From the NCBI RefSeq assembly GCF_027532945.1, contig NZ_JAPZTZ010000018.1, positions 1 through 64,000 of the forward strand: 64,000 nucleotides of DNA. Reading direction: 5' to 3'. Each line of letters opens with the position of its first letter. Position 1 is the first letter of the stretch. The notes beneath the pieces are model-generated. The model saw nothing but the letters and a program-made list of their open reading frames with translations. It was not told the DNA's origin and did no database searches. Both the position numbers and the translations under genes were made by a program. This document shows positions 18,552 to 26,930 of this stretch, piece by piece. The stretch comes from Phreatobacter sp. Lineage in GTDB: Bacteria; Pseudomonadota; Alphaproteobacteria; Rhizobiales; Phreatobacteraceae.

Positions 18552-18570
18552 CGGGGCCCTGAGGCCCCGC
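18551..18570. terminator. Hairpin between convergent genes
   Basis: GCGGGGCC, a CTGA loop and GGCCCCGC form an 8-bp perfect stem in the 26-nt gap between the plus-strand dehydrogenase and the minus-strand copper chaperone gene. No T-tract follows on either strand, so it is a weak terminator candidate that could serve both directions. Confidence 0.45.
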
Positions 18571-18577
18571 CGCTGCG

Positions 18578-19531
18578 TCAGTGGTGGTGATGCTCGCCGG
18601 CCGGCGCCGAGCGGGCACCGAGGCCGCCAACCGCGAGGTCGATCTCGACCTTGCCGGCTGTCTCGAACTCCAGCGTCACCTTGACCGTCTGGCCCTCGGT
18701 GAGACCGTTGCGCAGGCCCATGAACATCACATGCAGCCCGCCGGGCTTCAGCTCGACCGTCTGGCCCGGAGCGATGGCGATGCCACCGGCGATCGGTCGC
18801 ATGGTCATCACGCCGTTCTGCGTCGCCATCTCGTGGATCTCGACGCGTTCGGCGAAGGCGGCGGCACCGCCCACCAGTCGGTCGGGCGTGGTGCCGGTAT
18901 TGGTGACGGTGAGATAGCCGCCGGCGACGCGGGCGCCGCCCGGCGTCGCGCGTGTCCAGGCCTGGGCGATGCGGAGCGCGCCCACCTGCACCGCGGCCGG
19001 GGCGGGAGCTGCCGCTGCAACGATCCGCAGGCTCGGGGCCGGCGAGGCGAGGCGGGCCTGGCTGCCGGCAACCGGGATTTCAGTCCAGCGATGCTCGCCG
19101 CCGGCGCAGGTCTGCACGACGGGGAAATGCACCGTGCCGGCGGCGGCCAGCGTGCCGTCGATCTGGCCGATGAAGACGAACTCGTCATAGTGCTCGTTGG
19201 GCAGCGAGCCGCCGGACCAGCGGATCTCCTGCACGCCCTGGCGCACCTCGCGGCCGTGATTGGTGTAGGTCCGCTGATAGGGGCGGACCGTCGTGGCCAG
19301 CGTCCAGCCCGGCTTCGGCTGCGGCTTCACCGAGTGAACGCCTTCGGGGATCGTCACGGTGATGCCGGTGGTGGCCTGCGTGCCGCAGCCGTGCGGCACC
19401 CGCAACACCGCCTTGTAGGAGCCGGGCGCGGCCGAGCCGGTCTCCAGCGTGATGTGGGCGCTCGCGGGGCTTACGGCGATGAGAGCCAGCAGGGCGGCAG
19501 GGATCAGGCGGGGGGCAATCATGCGGGACAT
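18578..19531 (-). CDS. Secreted YcnI (DUF1775) - PCuAC copper chaperone fusion
   Basis: This 317-residue exported protein has two copper-binding modules. A Sec signal ends ASA, leaving His26 as the mature N-terminus (HITLE), the position used for the copper mono-histidine brace in YcnI proteins. The YcnI domain spans about residues 26-165 (VPHGCGTQATTGITV, EIRWSGGSLP). The C-terminal PCuAC domain (about 185-305) carries the metal ligands His233, Met244, His267 and Met269 (HEMATQNGVMTM, then GGLHVMFMGL). The chain ends in GEHHHH, a further possible metal site. PCuAC proteins usually deliver Cu(I) to cytochrome oxidase. It is the last gene of the minus-strand TonB island. Confidence 0.9.
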   Translation of the reverse strand: MSRMIAPRLIPAALLALIAVSPASAHITLETGSAAPGSYKAVLRVPHGCGTQATTGITVTIPEGVHSVKPQPKPGWTLATTVRPYQRTYTNHGREVRQGVQEIRWSGGSLPNEHYDEFVFIGQIDGTLAAAGTVHFPVVQTCAGGEHRWTEIPVAGSQARLASPAPSLRIVAAAAPAPAAVQVGALRIAQAWTRATPGGARVAGGYLTVTNTGTTPDRLVGGAAAFAERVEIHEMATQNGVMTMRPIAGGIAIAPGQTVELKPGGLHVMFMGLRNGLTEGQTVKVTLEFETAGKVEIDLAVGGLGARSAPAGEHHHH

Positions 19532-19545
19532 GGCAAGACCTTGGA

Positions 19546-20625
19546 TCAGCGGAAGGCGACGGGAACGGTGAGGGGCATGGCCGCCGGGCCATATTCGGCG
19601 GGAAGCGGCGGGAAGGGTGCGGCGCGCCGGACCATGGCGACGGCGGCCTGGTCGACGATTGTATTGCCGGAGGAACTGGCGAGGCTGACACCGCCGGCCG
19701 CGCCGGATCGCAGGATGGAAAAGCGCACCACGGCGCGGCCGGTCTGGCCGGCGCTGGCGGGCTTGGCGCGGTGGAGCTGCGCCATGACGAGAGCGAGGTA
19801 GCTTGGCGGCGGCGACGATGTCCGTGGTGTCGCCCGTGCGGTCACCCCGCGCCCCTCCGAGGCCGCGGAAGGCGGGCTTGGCGGACGTGGCGGCGCGGGC
19901 CGGGCGACCCGCTCGCGCGCCGGCTCCTCGCGGCGCACGACCGGCCGTGGTGGCTCGCGGCGCGGCTGGACGATGGGCTGCACTGGGGCCGGCACGGCCA
20001 CTGGCGGTGGTCGGGGCGGGGTCAGTTCCGCCGAGAGCGCCGGAATCTCCGCCGGCGGCTCGATGACGATGGGGCGCTCCACCATCGGCTCAGGTTGCGG
20101 CGGCGGTGGGGCTTCCGCGACCTCCACCGGAGGCGCCGGCGCCTCGGCCACGGGTGGCGGCATGAGATCGGCGGGAAGCGGGATCTCCTCCATCGGCGGC
20201 AGGGCGATCTCCGCCGGTGCCATGTCCGGCGGTTGCTTCACCGGCATGGCCTCCGTCGCGGCCGCAGCGGCGGCTGGCGGCGGTTCGGCATCCGCCTCGA
20301 CCATCTCCACCTCCACCGCCGGAAGGTCGGCCCGCTGCGGCGTGGTGCTCATGGTCATGAAGGCGGCGATGACGACCCCGTGCAGTGCCACCGAGGCAAT
20401 GGCGGTGATGGCGAGGAGAAGCCGCCAGCGGGACGCGACCGCAATGGCCGTGCCCTCCGGCACCACCGGCAGCGGTGCCGTCTCGGCCGACGGCGCTGCA
20501 ACCAGCGCCGCCACGGCGGGCGCCACCGCGCCCTCCACCGCCACCGCCGCGACGCGCACGGCCGGCACCGCGACCCCTTGCGGGGCCGGCGCATCCAGCA
20601 CGGCGATTTCGGTGTCGAGGCGCAT
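19546..20625 (-). CDS. TonB-type energy transducer
   Basis: This 359-residue protein should couple the inner-membrane proton motive force to the TonB-dependent receptor encoded just upstream. One membrane segment lies at about residues 66-90 (WRLLLAITAIASVALHGVVIAAF). A Pro-rich, periplasm-spanning region follows (about 110-260), with many PP, EPP and RPP units. The C-terminal TonB domain has YLALVMAQLHRAKP and GTVVRFSI-like residues (RAVVRFSILRSGAAGGVSL). The roughly 65-residue cytoplasmic leader is long for TonB. I chose ATG 20625; an alternative at 20688 would add a Pro/Arg-rich leader and has no clear ribosome binding site. ExbB and ExbD are not in the window. Confidence 0.85.
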   Translation of the reverse strand: MRLDTEIAVLDAPAPQGVAVPAVRVAAVAVEGAVAPAVAALVAAPSAETAPLPVVPEGTAIAVASRWRLLLAITAIASVALHGVVIAAFMTMSTTPQRADLPAVEVEMVEADAEPPPAAAAAATEAMPVKQPPDMAPAEIALPPMEEIPLPADLMPPPVAEAPAPPVEVAEAPPPPQPEPMVERPIVIEPPAEIPALSAELTPPRPPPVAVPAPVQPIVQPRREPPRPVVRREEPARERVARPAPPRPPSPPSAASEGRGVTARATPRTSSPPPSYLALVMAQLHRAKPASAGQTGRAVVRFSILRSGAAGGVSLASSSGNTIVDQAAVAMVRRAAPFPPLPAEYGPAAMPLTVPVAFR

Positions 20626-20692
20626 GGGGGTCCTGGCGCGGGACGGGGGAGGGCCGGGGCGCGGGCGCCCTGGCCGATGATACAACATTACA

Positions 20693-22792
20693 TCAGAACT
20701 TCACCCGGACGCCGCCATAGATGCTGCGGCCGGTGCCCGGATAGAAGGTGGCGGTGCTCGCCGGATTGTACTGCACCACCGGGCCGAAATCGGAGATATA
20801 GCGCTTGTCCGCGATGTTGCGGATGTCGACGAAGGCCTCGCCGCCATTCGGCAGCTTCGCCGCCGCGCTCACACCGAACAGCGCATATCCCGGCACGCGG
20901 AACGTGTTGCGATAATCGACCAGGGCGCCCTGCGGCACGATGTCGATGGCCGGCGTGATCGAGAAGCCGGCGGGATGGGCATAGGTCAGCGACGTCCGCA
21001 GCACGTGCTCGGGCGCCAGCGGCAGGCGATTGTTGCCGTAGGTCGGGTCGTTCACGAAGCGGAAGTCGGACCAGGTCCAGACCTGCTTCAGCGTCAGGCG
21101 GTCATCGTGGCCGGTGAGGTTGCGCGAGAGATCAACGCTCGCGGCGAGTTCGACACCCTGCAACTGCGTGCGCGGCGCGTTGAACGTGGCGGCGGGGATG
21201 CCGACGCCGGTGTTGAACTGCAGCATCTGGTTGCGCAGGTCCGCCCGATAGGCCGTCGCCTCCCAGGTGAAGGCGCCGTAGCGGCCCCGGGTGCCCACCT
21301 CGAAGGTGGTGCCGGTCTGCGCCTTCAACGGCACGAAGGCGGTGGTGGTGGCCGTCGTCTGCGTCAGGTCGGAGAAGTCCGGCACATCGGACGAGCGGGT
21401 GATGTTGGCGAAGACCTGGACGTCGCGCACCGGTTCCCACAGCAGGCCAACCCGCGGATTGACGCCGGAATAGGTGATGCCCGTATCCACCGCCACCGGC
21501 AGGGTGTTCATGTTGAGCGTGCCGGAGAAGTCGCGCTTCGCCACATAGGCCTTCATTCCGGCGGTGAGCGCCAGCTGCGGCAGGATGAAGAAGCGGTTCT
21601 CGAACCAGGTCTCATAGTTGGAGGCGAGCTGGCGGGCGTTCACCGTCTGCACGCCGCGTACGGCATTGCCGGCATTGACGAACTGGAACGCCTGGTTGGT
21701 ACCGGCGAAGATGCGCGCGCCGACGATCAGGTCGTTGCGATAGCCGCCGAGGTTGAACGAACCGGTGAAGCGCGGCGAGATGCCGTAGGTCCAGCCGTCC
21801 TGGTCGAGCACCTGGAAGATCGGGTGGTTGAGGTGCTTGTGGATCGCCCAACTGGTGATGTCGAGCTGGCCGAAGTCCAGCTTGATCGAGGTGACGTTGG
21901 CGAAGCGCTGGACATAGGTGTTGCGGGCCTGGTCACCGGAGAGGGCCGTTGCAGAGGCCTGGCGCGGATTGGTCATCGCCGCCCCGTAGGTCAGTGTGCC
22001 CGGCAGCTTCACGTCCGTGTAGTAGGCGCCGACATAGAAGCGCGCCTCGACGCGATCGGAGATGCGCCGGCCGACATTGGCGTTGAAATGGCCAAGGGTC
22101 TGCTGTTCGTGGGCGCGCCAGCCGTCCGAATGGGTGACGGTACCGGAGGCGTGGAAGTCCCAGTCGCCCATCACCCGCGACACCGAGCCATGGCCGCGGA
22201 TCGTGCCAAAGGAGCCGGCCTCGATGCTGAACACGTTGGGCGCGGTCGCCGTGTACGCGGTCGGCGTCACGAAATTGATGGCGCCGCCGAGCGTCGAGGA
22301 GCCGAAGGGCAGGGCGTTGCCGCCGCGGAACACTTCGATGGCGCGCAGGGCCAGCGGGTCGATCTGGTAGAAGTCGCCGGAGCCGTCGGCGAGGTTGGTC
22401 GGCACGCCGTCCTGCAGGATCTCGATGCCGCGGGTGTGGAAGGCGCGGGCCAGGCCCGAGCCGCGGATGGAGAGGCGGATCTCCTGGCTGTAGCGGTTCT
22501 GCACGAGAACGCCCGGCGTGTCCTGAAGGACGTCGCGCAGGTTCGTCGCATAGGTGTTGCGGGTGGTCTCGGCATCGATATGCGAGACCGAGCCGGCGGT
22601 GCTCTGCACGGCGCGGCGCTGCGTCTCGATGGCCGGAGAGGTCAGGCTGCCGCCGGTCCCGGTCCCGGAGGGCTGGCCCTCGATGGTGATGGTCGGCAGT
22701 TCGGTGGTCTGGGCCTCAGCGGTCGCAATGGCGAGGGGCGAGGCCGCGGCAAGGGCAATGAGCCCCGCGCGCGTCGGAGAGATGCGGTTCAT
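20693..22792 (-). CDS. TonB-dependent outer-membrane receptor
   Basis: This protein of about 699 residues imports a scarce ligand across the outer membrane. After a signal peptide (ending TAEAQ) comes a TonB-box-like stretch (ELPTITIEG) and the plug domain, with LRDVLQDTPGVLVQNRYSQEI, LSIRGSG, ILQDGVPTN, VFRGGNALPFGSSTLGGAINFV. The remainder is a 22-stranded barrel with FANITRSSDVPDFSDL and a C-terminal Phe (YGGVRVKF). The start is not certain: ATG 22792 gives a normal signal peptide, while TTG 22810 adds six residues. Neighbours encode TonB, a copper chaperone, a DUF2946 protein and a COG0523 GTPase. A metal or metallophore ligand, probably copper, is therefore likely by context, but the receptor sequence itself does not show it. 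Confidence 0.92.
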   Translation of the reverse strand: MNRISPTRAGLIALAAASPLAIATAEAQTTELPTITIEGQPSGTGTGGSLTSPAIETQRRAVQSTAGSVSHIDAETTRNTYATNLRDVLQDTPGVLVQNRYSQEIRLSIRGSGLARAFHTRGIEILQDGVPTNLADGSGDFYQIDPLALRAIEVFRGGNALPFGSSTLGGAINFVTPTAYTATAPNVFSIEAGSFGTIRGHGSVSRVMGDWDFHASGTVTHSDGWRAHEQQTLGHFNANVGRRISDRVEARFYVGAYYTDVKLPGTLTYGAAMTNPRQASATALSGDQARNTYVQRFANVTSIKLDFGQLDITSWAIHKHLNHPIFQVLDQDGWTYGISPRFTGSFNLGGYRNDLIVGARIFAGTNQAFQFVNAGNAVRGVQTVNARQLASNYETWFENRFFILPQLALTAGMKAYVAKRDFSGTLNMNTLPVAVDTGITYSGVNPRVGLLWEPVRDVQVFANITRSSDVPDFSDLTQTTATTTAFVPLKAQTGTTFEVGTRGRYGAFTWEATAYRADLRNQMLQFNTGVGIPAATFNAPRTQLQGVELAASVDLSRNLTGHDDRLTLKQVWTWSDFRFVNDPTYGNNRLPLAPEHVLRTSLTYAHPAGFSITPAIDIVPQGALVDYRNTFRVPGYALFGVSAAAKLPNGGEAFVDIRNIADKRYISDFGPVVQYNPASTATFYPGTGRSIYGGVRVKF

Positions 22793-22863
22793 GATGGCGC
22801 GTTTCGACAAATGATGACGACGCGGGACGGCGCGAAGGCCGCTCCCGAAGGTTCAGGTCGTGA

Positions 22864-23259
22864 TCAGATGGCGAAAGGAGGCGCGCGGGGTGGCCGCGTG
22901 CCGATCCAGCCCTCGAAGGAGCGGATGGGTGCGAGCAGGGCGGGTCGGGCGAGCGGCAGCGGGGCGGCGACCGGCTCGGCGACCGGCACGCCCTCGGAGA
23001 CAGGCGGCGTGGCAATGGCGGTGCCGGCCTGGCAGAGGCCGCAATGCTGCGCCGTCTGCGCCTTGGTGACCGGGCCGGAGCCATCGGCAGCGATGCCGGT
23101 TCCCTCCATGGTGCAGATCACCACGAAGCCAGAGGATTCAAGCCCGCTGGCGGCCCGCGCGATGGAGCCGAGCATGCCGGTGGCGGCGACGACATAGATC
23201 AGCGTCGCAGCGAGGACGCTGCGCGCGGTCTTGAAACGGTCGCCACGGAAAAGCCACAT
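22864..23259 (-). CDS. DUF2946-like small exported/membrane protein
   Basis: This 131-residue protein has one N-terminal hydrophobic segment (SVLAATLIYVVAATGMLGSIARA). It then carries the block VVICTMEGTG, a Cys pair in HCGLCQAG, a Pro/Ala-rich stretch, and the end IGTRPPRAPPFAI. The CxxC pair with the terminal RAPP-type end is the hallmark of the DUF2946 family, which is often found beside copper or TonB genes. No function is established. The Cys residues and the neighbours suggest metal binding at the membrane or in the periplasm. It lies between the COG0523 gene and the receptor on the same strand. Confidence 0.75.
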   Translation of the reverse strand: MWLFRGDRFKTARSVLAATLIYVVAATGMLGSIARAASGLESSGFVVICTMEGTGIAADGSGPVTKAQTAQHCGLCQAGTAIATPPVSEGVPVAEPVAAPLPLARPALLAPIRSFEGWIGTRPPRAPPFAI

Positions 23260-23312
23260 GGCGGTCAGCTACCGCCCCACGCCCCGCGAAGTCAATCGCC
23301 GGTTGTGAAGGA

Positions 23313-24260
23313 TCAGGCCGGCGTGGCGGTCACGCAACGGTTGAGCGCCTCCTCGGCGCCGCTCGCGGTGAGCCGGCCCATCTCGGCGATGAGCACGAGG
23401 CGTGTCGCGCCCGGTTCCGCTCCCGGTGGCGCCGGACCGAGCGTCGCCCGATCGCCGACGAGCTGGAAGAGCATGACCCGGCCGGGATGCTCGGCGAAGG
23501 AGACGAAGCCCTTGGCGCGGATGAGGTGTGGGGCGAGCCGTGTCATCGCCTGCTGGAAGCCGGGCAGCGAGAGGGGCTCGCTGCTTTCGAAGGTCGTGCT
23601 CTCGAAACGCGGCGTGGCGAAGCGCGCCCGCTCCGCGGCGCGCGGGTCCGGCGCGACCGGCTGGTGGCCGGTTCCGGCAAAGGCGAGTTCGGGGGCGATG
23701 GCGCCCGCGCTGGCGTCGAAGATCACCCGCTCGGGCTTGAGCCGCGTCAGAGCGGCGCGGGCGCGGGCCAGCCCCGCCGCGTCGACGAGATCCGCCTTGT
23801 TGAGCGCCACGATGTCGGCGCTCGCCACCTGCGAGCGGCAGAGCGTGTCATCAAGCAGGGCCGGATCGGCAGCAAGCGCCGCGGCATCGGCCACCGCGAT
23901 CACCGTCTCCAGCGGCGCCTCACGCCAGACCACCGGATCGAGCAGCGTCCGCACCACCTCGGCCGGGTCCGACACGCCGCTCGTCTCGATGACGATGCCC
24001 TCAGGGCACGGGTCGCGCCGCAGCAGGCTCGACAGGGTCCTCAGGAGGTCGCCCTGCAGCGAGCAGCAGATACAGCCATTGGCGAGGCTCATGACGCCGT
24101 CGGCGTTCTCGGCGATGAGCGCCGCGTCGATGTTCACCGCGCCGAAATCATTGACCACCGCGGCCAGCCGGCGGCCGCCGGCATGGGTGAGCAGGTGGTT
24201 GATCAGCGTCGTCTTGCCGGCACCGAGGAAGCCGGTGACGAGAATGACCGGAACGGCCAT
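23313..24260 (-). CDS. COG0523 (CobW/ZNG-like) metallochaperone GTPase
   Basis: This 315-residue P-loop GTPase is of the family that inserts or allocates metals. The P-loop is TGFLGAGKTT (Lys16). The CxCC metal motif is Cys63, Cys65 and Cys66 (NGCICCSLQGD), and NKADLVDA is the guanine-specificity motif. The C-terminal CobW_C part (FESSEPLSLPGFQQAM, GFVSFAEHPGRVMLFQLVG) is present. No His-rich insert is seen. The gene starts 7 nt after the amidohydrolase stop and precedes the DUF2946, TonB receptor, TonB and copper-chaperone genes on the same strand. The metal (copper, zinc or cobalt) cannot be told from sequence. Confidence 0.9.
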   Translation of the reverse strand: MAVPVILVTGFLGAGKTTLINHLLTHAGGRRLAAVVNDFGAVNIDAALIAENADGVMSLANGCICCSLQGDLLRTLSSLLRRDPCPEGIVIETSGVSDPAEVVRTLLDPVVWREAPLETVIAVADAAALAADPALLDDTLCRSQVASADIVALNKADLVDAAGLARARAALTRLKPERVIFDASAGAIAPELAFAGTGHQPVAPDPRAAERARFATPRFESTTFESSEPLSLPGFQQAMTRLAPHLIRAKGFVSFAEHPGRVMLFQLVGDRATLGPAPPGAEPGATRLVLIAEMGRLTASGAEEALNRCVTATPA

Positions 24261-24267
24261 TGCCGCC

Positions 24268-25776
24268 TCAGCCGACCTTCACCGGCCGCCGGACGGGCTT
24301 GCCGGGTCGCGCCTCGCGCACCAGCGCGCCGTCGGTGATGACGGGCTCGCCATTGACGATGACGTGGCGCATGCCCTCCGCCGCGCGGTTCATCGCCTTG
24401 AACTCGGCGCGGTCGGTGAGGCTGTCCCAGTCGAACACGGCGATGTCGGCATCGGCGCCGACCGCGAGCCGGCCCTTGGCCCGCATCGCCGGCGTGCTGG
24501 GGCCGAGGATGTCGGCCGGGATCAGCGTGCACTTGGCGATGCCGTCGATCAGCGGCAGCATGGCGCGCTCGCGGACATACTGGCGCAGGAACCGCGTGAA
24601 GGTGCCGGATGAGCGCGGATGCGAGCTCGTGCCCTCGGGGAGCGGCCAGGCCTCGCCGTCGTAGACCGAGCCGTCCGGATTGGTCCAGGGCATGGCATCC
24701 GAGGCGATGGCGCCGCCGGGATGGAGGATCGACACGTCGAGCAGGTCGCGATGGCGCGGATTGGCCTCGACGTCGAGGAAATGCCACAGAACCAGCGAGC
24801 CGGGATCCTGCGCCTGGGCGGCGAGCAGTTCCTCGCGATTGTGGAACGTGCGGCCGGTATCGACCATCTCGATGGCCTCATAGGTCCCGCCGGTGCGCTC
24901 CTTGAACTGCGGATCGGCGAAGAAGGTCGCGCCCAGCACGGTCGAGCCGGTGCCATAGGGATAGGCTTCAACGGTGATGTTCAGGCCCTGCGCCTGGGCC
25001 TTGGCGATCAGCCGCGACGCCTGCTCCACGTCCTGCAGGCTGGTCGAGTTGAAGTGGCAGATATGCATGTGCGCGCCGGTCGCCCCCGCATAGCCGACGA
25101 GGCGGATATAGGCCTCCACCGAGCTGCGCGGATCGACATTCGAGGCATAGGCGACATGGGTATAGGTCGGCACGGCGCGTTCGGCGGCGAGCTGGCACAC
25201 CGACGTCATTTCCTTCACGCCCGCGCCCGGCGCATAGGCGTTGAGGATGCCGATGCCGATGGCCCCCTCGTCCAGGCCCTGGCGCAGGCGGGTGAGGATC
25301 TCCTTCACCTCGGTGTCGGAGGCGACATTCTCGATCCAGCGCTTGTCGTTGGAATTGCGGCCCATGAAGGCGAGGTCGGCCTCGGGCTCGGCGCCGATCA
25401 TCGCGGCGATGCGGGCGAAGACCCAGTTGGCGGCGGTGCCGTAGTTCAGCACGCGGCCCTTGCGCGCCTGGGTCTCGTACCAGAGCGCGATGGGCAACAC
25501 GCCGGCCTCAAGCTCCAGCGTGGTGGTGACGCCGTCGAAGGCCTGCATCCTGTCCGCCGCGACCGTCTGCCCATGGGCGTGGAGGTCGATGAAGCCGGGG
25601 GTGACGACGAGGCCGCGCGCGTCGATCTCGCGCCGGCCCTCTCCCGCCACGGTGCCGACCGCGGCGATCTTGCCGTCCTTCACCGCGACATCGCCCGTGC
25701 CGTCCCGCCCGCTTGCCGGGTCGACGATGCGGCCGCCGCGGATGACGAGGTCGAAGGGGCCGGAAGCGGAGGTCAT
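24268..25776 (-). CDS. Amidohydrolase, N-acyl-D-amino-acid deacylase-like
   Basis: This 502-residue metal-dependent hydrolase has the composite N- and C-terminal beta-sandwich (DLVIRGGRIVDPASGRDG; GRLAVGADADIAVFDWD) around a TIM barrel. The metal ligands His66 and His68 are in GFIDLHAHGQ, a Glu lies in TTLELEAG, and later HICHFN and DAMPW supply further metal or base residues. This layout fits the D-aminoacylase/dihydroorotase-like group, but the true substrate is unknown. ATG 25776 starts the conserved MTSASGPFDLVIRGG; the open frame upstream is not conserved-looking. The gene lies 7 nt before the COG0523 GTPase on the same strand, so it may be the first gene of the metal operon. Confidence 0.85.
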   Translation of the reverse strand: MTSASGPFDLVIRGGRIVDPASGRDGTGDVAVKDGKIAAVGTVAGEGRREIDARGLVVTPGFIDLHAHGQTVAADRMQAFDGVTTTLELEAGVLPIALWYETQARKGRVLNYGTAANWVFARIAAMIGAEPEADLAFMGRNSNDKRWIENVASDTEVKEILTRLRQGLDEGAIGIGILNAYAPGAGVKEMTSVCQLAAERAVPTYTHVAYASNVDPRSSVEAYIRLVGYAGATGAHMHICHFNSTSLQDVEQASRLIAKAQAQGLNITVEAYPYGTGSTVLGATFFADPQFKERTGGTYEAIEMVDTGRTFHNREELLAAQAQDPGSLVLWHFLDVEANPRHRDLLDVSILHPGGAIASDAMPWTNPDGSVYDGEAWPLPEGTSSHPRSSGTFTRFLRQYVRERAMLPLIDGIAKCTLIPADILGPSTPAMRAKGRLAVGADADIAVFDWDSLTDRAEFKAMNRAAEGMRHVIVNGEPVITDGALVREARPGKPVRRPVKVG

Positions 25777-25967
25777 GGGCAGGGTCCAGGGTTTGGGCGA
25801 GACAAGCGCGGCCGATCCTAGAAGCGGGCCATGCCAAGTCGAGACAGCCCAGCGGGCGGCTGCCGCGCGGCGCCGACATGGTGCATAAATCCACAATCCC
25901 GGACCGCAGGTATTTTCAGTGCTGGTTAAGACATGTTGGGCATCCTCTCGGCCCAAAGGTCCCCTGG

Positions 25968-26924
25968 ATGACGACGCAGCTCGACGATGCCCTGAAGCCG
26001 ATCAACGCGATGATCGGTGCCCTCGCGCCCAAGCTGCGCGGGGCGCTGGTCGAGGAGCTCGTTGACGAAATTTCCCGCGAGCGGCCGGATGTCGCCTCGC
26101 GCAAGGCGCTCGTGCTCGACAATATCGTGGCCGAGGCGCTGCGCGAGGCGCCGATGCCGACCCGCGTGCGCGCCTCGCCGAAGCTCGCGCGCTGCTCGTC
26201 CGCCCTGCCGGAGGCCGCGACCACCCTCGCCTGTGACGTCATTGCCGTGGCCGAGGCCATCCTGTCGGCGCCCGACCTCACCGACGACGTGATGATGAAG
26301 GTCTGCGCCGCTGATCGGCAGGAGCACATGCAGATCATCGCCAAGCGCCAGCGTGTCTCCGCCCTGATCGCCGAGACCATCGTCCAGCTCGGCGAGGCGG
26401 CGACCGTTCTCGTGCTCGTGCGCAATGTCGGTGCCCAGCTCACCGCCGAAGGCTTCGCCCGCATTGTCGACAGGCACGGCGGCGATGCCGCGGTCCGCTC
26501 CACCCTGGCGCAGCGGCCGGACTGCCCGCCCGACATCGCCAGCAAGTTCACCGCGCCCGCGGCGAGCCAGGTGCCGACGGGTGACGAGCTTCTTGCCCAG
26601 CTCCAGGCCCTCGCGGAGGATCGGCAGATCGTGCCCGCCATGGACCTGCTGATGCGGTGCATCGGCCGCGACCGCGACGCCGGCCGCAAGATCCTCGAGC
26701 GCGACGATGAGAAGGCGCTCGGCGCCATCTGCCACATTGCCGGGGTCGATGCGGAAACCCATGAGCAGCTCATCCACGCTTGGCGCGTGGCGACCGGCAA
26801 GCCGCTCACCGACGTCCACAAGTCGCCGGTCCGCTTCCGTCTCATGCGGCCCGCCGAGATCGACCGCGTGCTGGCCCGCCTGCCGCTCGCCCGCGTGCGC
26901 GCGGGCGAACCCGTCCCCGCCTGA
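25968..26924 (+). CDS. DUF2336 domain protein
   Basis: This 318-residue protein is alpha-helical and shows the DUF2336 pattern. It has repeated helical hairpins such as AKLRGALVEELVDEISR-like residues, then LPEAATTLACDVIAVAEAILSAPDLTDDVMM, RQEHMQIIAKRQRVSALIAETIVQLGEAATV and GFARIVDRHGGDAAVRSTLAQRPDCP. The family is almost confined to Alphaproteobacteria and has no settled role. The ATG at 25968 is chosen because it begins the helical domain; no strong ribosome binding site is visible (CCCCTGG). It is divergent from the amidohydrolase and ends 6 nt from the stop of hemA. Confidence 0.8.
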   Translation: MTTQLDDALKPINAMIGALAPKLRGALVEELVDEISRERPDVASRKALVLDNIVAEALREAPMPTRVRASPKLARCSSALPEAATTLACDVIAVAEAILSAPDLTDDVMMKVCAADRQEHMQIIAKRQRVSALIAETIVQLGEAATVLVLVRNVGAQLTAEGFARIVDRHGGDAAVRSTLAQRPDCPPDIASKFTAPAASQVPTGDELLAQLQALAEDRQIVPAMDLLMRCIGRDRDAGRKILERDDEKALGAICHIAGVDAETHEQLIHAWRVATGKPLTDVHKSPVRFRLMRPAEIDRVLARLPLARVRAGEPVPA

Positions 26925-26930
26925 TCGGCC

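Noticed and set aside
20626-20688. Longer N-terminus for the TonB protein from an ATG at 20688
   Set aside because: It adds a Pro/Arg-rich leader with no clear ribosome binding site; ATG 20625 is preferred, though not certain.
20975-23197. Long plus-strand frame opposite the TonB-dependent receptor
   Set aside because: It lies antisense to a complete receptor with plug and barrel and shows no recognisable domain.
24190-24205. TTGATCA word in the COG0523 gene as an FNR-like site
   Set aside because: It is inside coding sequence, lacks the N4-spaced second half, and is part of the conserved P-loop region.
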